Source of the DNA: Gnetum montanum
Taxonomy: Eukaryota > Streptophyta > Gnetopsida > Gnetales > Gnetaceae
NCBI GenBank assembly: GCA_015680685.1
Contig: MNCI01017754.1
Span: 434 to 64,433, forward strand
Length of the DNA stretch: 64,000 nt
Reading direction: 5' to 3'
The notes beneath the pieces were generated by a model that worked only from the letters and a program-made list of their open reading frames with translations, was not told where the DNA came from and made no database searches. Each line of letters begins with the position of its first letter. Position 1 is the stretch's first letter. Made by a program: the position numbers and the translations under genes. This document shows, in pieces, positions 56,400 through 64,000 of this stretch.

Positions 56400-56790
56400 T
56401 TCCATCAAATCTAGCTACACTCGATACATTTCTTGCTCCATCAAATTCAGCACCATTTTCAAAATTACAAGGTCTACATTCCAAGTTCTACTAAAAATTA
56501 CATCAACACAATATATTGAAAGCACATCACACTTCAAAACATCATGAAAATCTCTAATTTGAAATTTTAAAGTACATTGTTTCCTCACCTCTTGATAGCA
56601 ATCTCTATACAACCAATGCACTTTATATGGTCTAGGATGAGGATTAGTTATCAAACCTAATTTAGTATCTATTCTAAAAGAAATAACATTTTCTTGGGTA
56701 CTCCCATCAATCAAAATATAAATCCATTTTCCATTAAGCAACCATATAGCCCCAATATGAAACAACTATTTGCATGATGATCTCCTATAT
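56400..56790 (-). pseudogene. Element C protease
   Basis: Reads NGKWIYILIDGSTQENVIS (56735-56670), the retropepsin site with Asp-Ser-Gly shortened to Asp-Gly, then PHPRPYKVHWLYR and VLKCDVLSIYCVDVIFSRTWNVD, the LLGRPWxxD motif with changes. Length and order match chromovirus proteases. Confidence 0.75.
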
Positions 56791-57099
56791 TCACATTCCC
56801 CATGAATGCACAAGAATTTAATTTAGTAACTTTCTTAATCTTGGAAGCATTAAGATTACCTCTTTGACGAGGTTGGCTTGATTTTTTCTCCACCTCCATG
56901 ACTTACATATCTTTGCCCTTGGCTACCTTGTAAAGTGGACATTCCAAAATGCTTGTCCCTATTCTTCACATTTGAAGCACTAGATCTTTAATGAGAATCT
57001 ACCTTAATCCTTGCTTGTTTTGCCTTGGTCCTTCTTGGTTTAACCTTTTTCATCACCCTTCTCTATATTCATTTCATGGCTATCATCATTGTCTTCATA

Positions 57100-58052
57100 T
57101 TGGGATTTGAATTCCTTCTCATATTTGGATCACATGTCATTCCCTTTGGAAGTTGGTTTGCTCATACTTCTAAATCCACTGAATTTCTTTTCAGTCTTGA
57201 ATCCCAAATCATAAGCTTCATCAAGATTTTATGGCTCATAGAATAACAATGCCTACTAATATGCCATTTTAAGACCTAAAAATATTGAAGCCTATTCATA
57301 CTCCTTCCAGTTCACCTCAACTTGATGAAATAGATCACAAAATTCGAGATAGAATTCTTTGACATCCTTGTCACCTTGTCTTACAAATTTCAACTTCATG
57401 ATAGTCTCTTCTTTATAATGAAACTGCTTAAATTTTCTTCTCAAAATGTATTTCATCATATTCCAATATCTAATGGTTTGATCGTTTTTCCTTTCATAAT
57501 CTTGTGACTTCTTTTTCCACCAAGTAGCAACCATATCTTCTAATCTAGATTTAGCAATAGGTATCCTTAAGTTATTTGGTACCTCCTCCAACTCAAAGTT
57601 CTTGTCACATGTCTTTGTCCAACTTGAAAAAGCATTAGTTTCATCTACACCATTGAAAGTCTTCAACTCAATATAAGAAAGTCTTGTTGCAATACTGAAT
57701 GCTCTAATAAGCCTTATCTCATCTTCCCCATTTAGCTTGCAAGGGGAAGAAGTACTTACCACTATCGAAGCCCTTGGAATTCTCATATGAGGAATAAAAT
57801 TTTCTCCCATTGGAGTCCTTGGATGATAGGTTCCTTTATTCCTATAGCTAGATTGTCCTTTCTCATCATCTACTTCCTCTCCACTAGGTTATGAAACTTC
57901 CTTATGAGAACATGAATGTTGGTAATCCTTGCTTGTTTGAATATGACTAGGGCCTGCATTTCTATCCACCAAGTAACCATTAGTTGAAAGGTAGAGTTAT
58001 TGCTCTCCATATTCCTATTCAAGACCTACACTTGTTTCTTCTTAGGCACCAT
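57100..58052 (-). pseudogene. Element C gag
   Basis: Opens at 58052 with MVPKKKQ. The core, 57810-57292, reads LSYIELKTFNGVDETNAFSSWTK, ATWWKKKSQDYERKNDQTIRYWNMMKYILRRKF and LKFVRQGDKDVKEFYLEFCDLF, a good Retrotrans_gag domain with its WW and QG-x-x-x-V-x-E-(F/Y) motifs. A zinc knuckle is not confidently seen. Stops at 57291 and before 57810. Confidence 0.8.
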
Positions 58053-58130
58053 CTAAATTTAACAAAATCCTCAAAACAAGTGCAATCAATAATCAACACT
58101 AAGCTTGAATATAAATAATTAGCTAAAGCA

Positions 58131-59089
58131 AGTTCACTAAAATATTAATCCTACCTTCCAATACTAAATCTGGATATTATGAAAGATAATTAATTCTATA
58201 AAAAATAAGAAATCTAGCTATCTTCAATTATTTAAGGAGAAGATTATGATAAGGTTCCACAACCTATAAAACATCCAAACATAACTTCTCTCATACTTAA
58301 GTGATGTTGTAGAGCATAAGGATCTATAACCACATAATGGATATTCTTAATATATGACACAATTAATAGAAAGTCTCTCTCACAACTTAGGACTAGGATC
58401 TCAACACACAAGAAAGACCCAAAACACACAAGTCAATCCATTTTAGAATTAACCTTAGAGCTACAAACAGATATGCACTTTCTCAATGTGCTCTATCACA
58501 CTCTTTCTAAGCTTACAATAACTGAAGAGATCTCAAAAATGCCTCTCATGATCTCTCATGGTGGTATAAGTAGGAAAGGAAACATAATCCATATTTATTA
58601 TGCAAGGAAGAAAAAATCCTAGGAAACCTTCCTCAAGCTTAACTTAAAGATCCTCCACTATTTTCATCTTTTTTCACTTTGTCTCAGTTGTTTCCAAACT
58701 TGGAATGATAATTTCAAAGGTTTCCTTGTACATTTGGATCATCTCTAAAATTTCTAGAATGTCTCATTGAGAAATAGGTAATTCTAGAAAGATGTCTCAC
58801 TCTTGCTTGAGGTGTCTTCTACTATAGGTAAGACGTCTTAGCTCTTCTTAAGATGTTTCAATTGAGACTTCTCCTAATTATATGAGACTTCTCACTTGAG
58901 ATATCTCATCTTTTCTAAAAATTTTGCAACTTAGTCAAGACATCTTTTATCATCCAAGATGTCTCTTTAAAGAGCCCAAATCTCAAATAAGATGACTCCA
59001 TAACCTCCAAGATGCCTTCATAGGGCCAGAAACCTACAAGAATACATATGTATGGAAAGAAAAAGTAGATTAGAAGATATGTCCCTACA
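58131..59089 (-). repeat. 5' LTR of element C
   Basis: Partner of 52464-53387. In minus reading it starts TGTAGGGACATATC. It carries a similar but more mutated array of AGACATCT/AGATGTCT/GAGACTTCT words at 58757-58972. No convincing primer-binding site is adjacent. Confidence 0.8.
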
Positions 59090-59890
59090 CCACATATTGA
59101 TCAAGTACCAATTAGAGCAAAAAATCCTACCAAATAAGCTATTTATTATAACATTATATTGTTTTCTCAAATGAGTAGTCATAGCATAAGAAAGAAATAG
59201 ATGTAACTCATCTTCAAGGGATCCTAATATACATAACTTACAAATGCACTCTTGTTAAAGGATTTCAATACATCTTTCACTTTCAATTCTAAAATAAGAA
59301 CTTAAGCGAAACTTGCTTATAGCATTTTGATATTTAATTGGAGTATCAACTGAGAAATAGTGAGCTTCTACATCTCATTTATTAGATTTAATGTAAAGTA
59401 AATTAAATTTTTTCTTGCCTTCTCCATTAGATTACATGTATGTTCAAATATTTTTCTTAACTAGTTCACAAATAAGCTTAAAATTTTACTACAAATCCTT
59501 CCAAGAGATATTCCATTTTTTCAATCATTGCATTCTCTAAAGATACCAATCATGATATTTTGAATCCTCAAGAACTACTTTAGAACACACTTATATTTTA
59601 AGAAGTAGGAGAATCATATAGAGTAAATAAAATTAGCTACTTATATTGTTGTTTATCATTTGCAAGCTCTCATAAAAGAAATAAAATGGCCATGGTAGGT
59701 TATAAGATAAATTAGATCATTACTAGGTAGTTGAATTCTAGTTGATCCAATTTTTTTAAAACAAGGCTAGAATGATGATTAGGTATGTGAACTCAATGGT
59801 AGAATAAGGCAAGTTGTAGATAGGAGATTAACTAAACAATGTATCATAATATATAAAATCAATTTCAAGTATATACTAAGTCAAGTTTTG
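59090..59890. other. AT-rich spacer
   Basis: No frame or motif recognised except an about 40-bp core near 59760 (aacaaggctagaatgatgatt) resembling the repeats at 296 and 1049. Confidence 0.5.
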
Positions 59891-60650
59891 GGTAGTAGTT
59901 GGTGTAGTAATTCCTATCATAAGTGGTATCAAAGAAAGTTATGAGTCATGCATACACATGCATGAAGATACAAATGAAGCCACTCATCAACTTAGGGACA
60001 AGTTAAAATCTAAGGCACAATTGCCTTACCATGGATAAGAGAAACTAATGCTGGTGTGGAAGGTCTATCAATGAATGTGGTAGGTTGATGAAAAATTCTA
60101 TCCAATAAAGCAAGCTTCTACTAAAGAAAGAAATAAAAAATGGGTGTTTGAAATACCCCACATGGAAGAGTAGAAGAAGAAGTGAAGAACATAAAATTGA
60201 CCTTACATCCTCATATTCAAAATCATGATTTTAGGTTGTGGATAGTGTAATGATTTCCATCATAAGTGATATCAGTGCAAGTTTTGAGTCATGCACATGC
60301 ATGCATGGAGGTGCAAATGAAATCACACATCGACTTAGGGATGCATTGAAATCTAAGGAGGGTTGTTTGATGGAGGACCATAAACCTAGACTATGATGAA
60401 GAGAAATCATGCTACCATGGATGAGGGCACCTATGGACAGTAAGAAGGTTTGGTGTTAAATGTGGCAAGCTAACAATAAACTCTAATCAACAAAGTAGGA
60501 TTCCACTAAGGAAAGCTATAAAAATGTGGATGTTGAAAATATTCCACATGAAAGAGGAAAACAATAAGTTAAGAACATAAAATGAGCCCTACACCATCAT
60601 ATTTACAACCATTTTTTGGGTAGTGGATGGTGCAATAGTTCCCATTAATA
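59891..60650 (+). repeat. Tandem copies of a copia-type leader with primer-site motif
   Basis: Units start near 59891, 60237 and 60619 (last one partial). Each full unit has (g/t)tagt...gtaat(t/g)(t/a)tcc(t/c)atcataagtg(g/a)tatca, then gagtcatgca(t/c)acatgcatg. The tggtatca(a/g)(a/t)g(a/c)aagtt part resembles the initiator-Met primer-binding site of copia elements. Two full units of about 346 and 382 bp. No gag follows. Confidence 0.6.
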
Positions 60651-61385
60651 TTATTATGCTACTGAGTCTTATTCAATCTTTGATAACGATTTGACTTTAA
60701 AGTTTCTTTTATGTGTTTTTGTATAGTATACGCATGTGGCTTTTGAGAACATCAAACTTATGATTGTGAAAAATTACATCTTTGATTCTAAGTATATATT
60801 GAGACATCATTATATTGTGCTTAAGTTTTAGTAAATAATCATGTTCATTGTATGGTTTGGGGAGTACATAAAATGATAGTTTTAATTTCAACAAAAATTG
60901 TGAAGAAGAAATCATCAAAATGTAAAGACTTTTGAAAAGATAGAAATTTGAGAATTCAAAATTTTAAAAAAAATTAGTTAACATTATATAGATTTTATAA
61001 TTGATCTATTTTTATGTGTGTTTATTCATATATAGTATCTATTAGTATAAAAGTTTGTTAAAAATAATATTTAAATCAATGATTTTCATTATTTATCCTT
61101 CTTACTTATGAAAAGCATATTTAATACTTTTGTAAAATAGAACATGTTATTAAAAGATATTTGGACACCTAGTATATTTTGAAATTCCAATCCTATGATT
61201 CCATACAATAATATTATAATGAGAGTATAGCTCAACTTAAAGATGTGTGGCTTTGTATGTAATATGGTGCTAAGTATGTGTTACTATTAGGATGTTGTAA
61301 TGTTTTTCTTAAGTTCTTTCAAAGTACCATGTTGGATACATCTGGTTGACTTTTTTATTATAACAACCCTCAACATCCTTCTAAT
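60651..61385. other. AT-rich tract, no gene
   Basis: Between the leader repeats and the polypurine tracts. No retroelement protein frame is visible, so the element is either non-autonomous or deleted. Confidence 0.5.
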
Positions 61386-61900
61386 AACTTAAAAATTAAG
61401 AAGGGAGAGGGAGTGTTAAAAGTTAAACTATATTAAAGGTGGGGAGGGGAGTGTTAGATCCAAAAAAAGAATAATATTTTAAAAATTTCATATTACATTA
61501 GATTAACAACATAGAATAAAAATTCTAAAGGAAAAATCCAATGTTTTTGGGAATGTCTTTTCAAGTTTTCATCCTTACAGCCAATATTTAAAGACCATCC
61601 CTCTAAGATAGAAAAGAGTTCTAAACAACCCTCACAGGTTTTTACTACTTACTAAAATATTTCTTATATAGAAAAAAAGAAAACTACCTCTAAAGATAAA
61701 AGAAAGTATCAATTAGACATAATAAACAAATAGCAATAGAAGATGATAGCATCCCTAACTTGAGCTTCTAAAATAAAAATAAATTAATGATGTATGAAAC
61801 AAATTAATTTTTGACTTTCACTAAACATTTTTTTTCTTTGCTTGAAGTTATAATTGAAAAATGACATCTTTGAGAATTCGATATTTAACTCTTGAAGAAA
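61386..61900 (+). repeat. Double polypurine tract and LTR start
   Basis: aagggagagggagTGTTAAAAG (61398-61419) and, 40 bp on, ggtggggaggggagTGTTAGATCC (61438-61461). Each is a polypurine tract joined to a TGTTA LTR-like start. The second begins an LTR-like sequence whose 3' end I cannot find. It may end by 61900. Confidence 0.5.
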
Positions 61901-61949
61901 GACCATAGTTATGCTCTTGCTACTAGAAAATAATTGTACACTGAAGATT

Positions 61950-62940
61950 CCAAATAGATTAAAGAATAAGTACTTGAACACACTTCCAAATAAAAAGAAA
62001 TGAAGTAGACAAAGCAAGTTGATTGATAAGAATGATATCATTGATGCTGGGTTGACATTTGCTATAAATTATTGATGTTCATTTCTAAGTAGACTATGCA
62101 ACTAAATACTCAAAAAATACAAAAAAAATGAGTATTTACTTTCATAAAGAGGACATTGAGGAGAAATAATTCCCATATGTTGAAGATAAGTATTGATAGA
62201 AAGACCTTAATGAATAAGACACTATAAAAAAATATGAATTTTTGAAAAGGTAGGAATCTTGTAAATATCTTCCATTTTCATCATTCAAAAGTGTGATGAT
62301 AATTACCTTTCCTAGACCTTATTAAATTTATTATAAATAAAATTAATTTTGATAATAATTTCATATGCAACTTTGGAGTTAGAAGAAAAAATAGATCTAC
62401 CATCCTTTCAAAAAGCTTGAGGCAAGCTATTGTTAACTTTAAATAAACTCTCAAGATCAGAAATTCATTTTTTGAAATGTTTTTTCTCTTATATTCATAC
62501 AATAGGGGCTAGAAGTCTCCTTCCATGTAATCCATCTATCATGCATACATAGACAATAAATTATAGTAATGCTAAATTTACTCTAAGTGGTACACAATCT
62601 AAATGAATAAGTAGCATAAGCTTTTTCATTAAAAGAAAGCCACCATGGGCTAATTTACTTAAGCATATATTTTGAAATTATAACATGATTATAATTCCAA
62701 TATTTGCTAAGCATGTATGATGTCTTTCAAATTAATTTACTCGAGAACTAGGAATAGAAAGGACTTAAGGAACAAAAAGATAGTAAAGAAAATTACTAGA
62801 AGACCAACAATTATCATTTTTAAGTTTTCCTTGTATAAGTCTATTTCTTAAAAGAAGCATCTAAATATCATATCCATTAATGCATTTTAAAATTCATTTT
62901 ACTTAGAGAGAAATACCCTAGTTATAAAAACTAGTAAGGC
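61950..62940 (-). pseudogene. LINE-type reverse transcriptase tail with zf-RVT
   Basis: Around 62270-62150 the minus frame reads FSKIHIFL*CLIH*GLSINTYLQHMGIISPQCPLYESK, matching the zf-RVT consensus (FLW..L...L.T...L...GI....CPLC..E) with TAG in place of Trp and the last Cys as Tyr. Upstream, 62520-62330 reads SLPQAF*KDGRSIFSSNSKVAYEIII, like the DGxFSVKSAYEI lead-in. The zf-RVT domain follows the RT in plant LINEs. Further stops and shifts. No poly(A) tail was identified. Confidence 0.45.
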
Positions 62941-63769
62941 TAGCTCCTCCATCTTTCTCACTACTAGTGATAATATTTCAAGAAACTCTAAAAACAACCT
63001 TATTTATGTTGCTTAATAAACCAAAGAGATTGATAGATAATTCAATTAATTTTATCATAAGAAGCTTTTTTAGGAGCCCCACTATGGATTGAGAACTTAG
63101 AAAGGGGGTAGGGGTTTGAATAAGTTTCCCAATTAAAATTGCACCTGCCACATAAAACATACCAAATTTTACATGGTTTCCCAACTTGGATACATCCATA
63201 CTTGGAGGATAGAATCCATGCACACCTCTAAACTTTGTTTCATATAAAATATGGTTTGAAGGGCACCACATCCTATACAAGCTCTAAGCTCTGAACCAAA
63301 ATTTTTTGTCATTGAAAAACCACTCAACCTTGCAAGGTTCCAGCAAGCTTAGAATATGATTTCAAGGATTCCACAACATTTACAAAGTTGAGCTCCACTC
63401 CGAAGTGTTTTGATGCTACCAAACCACTAAATCCTACAAGGTCCAAACCAGCTTCATGTGGATGCCTTCTCACAAAAATCACATCAACCCCGCAGGGCTA
63501 CAAGAAAGAGAAAACACACAAAGAAAGAATGTAACTAAATTTACAAGTCCTTGTAGTTGAAGCTTAGTACAACTTACAATCAAGAAAATGATGTTACAAT
63601 GAGGAACAAGAATATAATAGCATAGAATAGACAATTTTTAATATTTTGTGAATAGTATATGCATAATTCCCAAGATTTTAACATCTTCTTGTAGCCTCAA
63701 AGTTTCCAAAAACTCCTCAAAATTCATGCAATGGCTACCAAGCGGCTAGTATAGATGTCTACCTAAGAT
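62941..63769. other. Unassigned AT-rich tract
   Basis: Contains one minus-strand open frame of 100 codons (63280-62978) with no recognisable domain. Possibly part of the LINE or of another retroelement; nothing more can be supported. Confidence 0.4.
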
Positions 63770-63880
63770 TGACCCGAATTCAAGAGAGATGTCTCAATAG
63801 AAAATGGGATGTCTTCTTTGGGATGTCTATAGGGAGATGTCTATTCTTGGATGTAGATGTCTTCTCAAATTTTGATCTCT
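63770..63880. repeat. gatgtct word array at the window edge
   Basis: gagagatgtctc, gggatgtctt, gggatgtcta, ggagatgtcta and gtagatgtct lie within 110 bp. The same word is arrayed in both LTRs of element C. It may be the edge of a related LTR that continues past the window. Confidence 0.4.
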
Positions 63881-64000
63881 ATCTTCTAAGGCTTTCTGCT
63901 ATCAATTTTCTTTTTTACCAGTTCTTGGGGCATCTTCATTTGATATCTAGCCTTCATTTTCATCCATGCTCTCGTCTTGCTCATGTAGTCTTCATTTTAA

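Larger units (their letters stand above)
52464..59089 (-). mobile_element. Minus-strand chromovirus-like Ty3 element (C)
   Basis: LTRs at 52464-53387 and 58131-59089, roughly 0.92-0.96 kb. The minus-strand order is gag, protease, RT, RNase H, integrase, polypurine tract (aagggtgggagag, about 53404-53392). The integrase tail (TFEIILPNDISMYFVFNVSNLVHYHG) resembles the end of CRM-type chromoviruses. Every domain is present but with stops. At 6.6 kb it is close to a full length for this group. Target duplication not found. Confidence 0.85.

Overview
This is a nuclear plant window made almost entirely of old, decayed transposable elements. I see no intact host gene and no bacterial, organellar or CRISPR content. 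Several things point to a large, slowly purged plant genome, possibly a gymnosperm: Ty1/copia and Ty3/gypsy polyproteins full of stop codons (mostly TAG), LTR pairs with obvious divergence, four-deep nesting, and an AT-rich matrix. The species assignment is inference.

Left arm (1-16080). A short GC-rich block (1-240) meets AT-rich DNA. A plus-strand Ty1/copia element follows (about 1290-10242) with a truncated 5' LTR, gag, protease, integrase, RT and RNase H remnants, a 1.2 kb 3' noncoding tract and a 2.0 kb 3' LTR. Next come a degraded proline-rich coding fragment (minus strand), a tandemly repeated copy of the copia 3' noncoding tract, each unit with its own polypurine tract, and another full LTR of the same family (12904-15050).

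Centre (16081-52438). This is a nest of four LTR elements, which I label D, B, A and T. D (LTRs about 16081-16592 and 51919-52438) holds B, a short non-autonomous minus-strand element (LTRs 17055-17431 and 47489-47863). A plus-strand Ty3/gypsy element, A (LTRs 20737-21567 and 46646-47488; 5-bp target duplication ATAGT), sits at the edge of B's 5' LTR. Inside A's RT domain lies a 16.8 kb minus-strand TAT/Ogre-like Ty3 element, T (LTRs 25859-27049 and 41470-42677), with gag, protease, RT, RNase H, a second archaeal-type RNase H and integrase.

The most interesting object is inside T. Between its protease (minus, about 37640) and RT (minus, about 31860) lies a plus-strand, multi-exon, spliced gene relic (33051-36980). 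Four of its six introns have good GT-AG ends that keep phase, and a fifth fits with a weaker acceptor. It encodes an unidentified protein with a charged, helix-prone region and an acidic His/Glu/Asp-rich repeat tail. Ogre-type elements are known to carry an intron between protease and RT, so this antisense gene may sit in the element's own intron.

Right arm (52464-64000). A minus-strand chromovirus-like Ty3 element, C (52464-59089), has two LTRs carrying arrays of the AGACATCT/AGATGTCT motif. It is followed by a tandemly repeated copia-type leader with a primer-binding-site-like motif (59891-60650), a doubled polypurine tract with an LTR start (61386-61454), a minus-strand LINE remnant (about 61950-62940) and unassigned AT-rich DNA. 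None of the polyproteins looks functional. All boundaries are by-eye alignments of repeats within the window.
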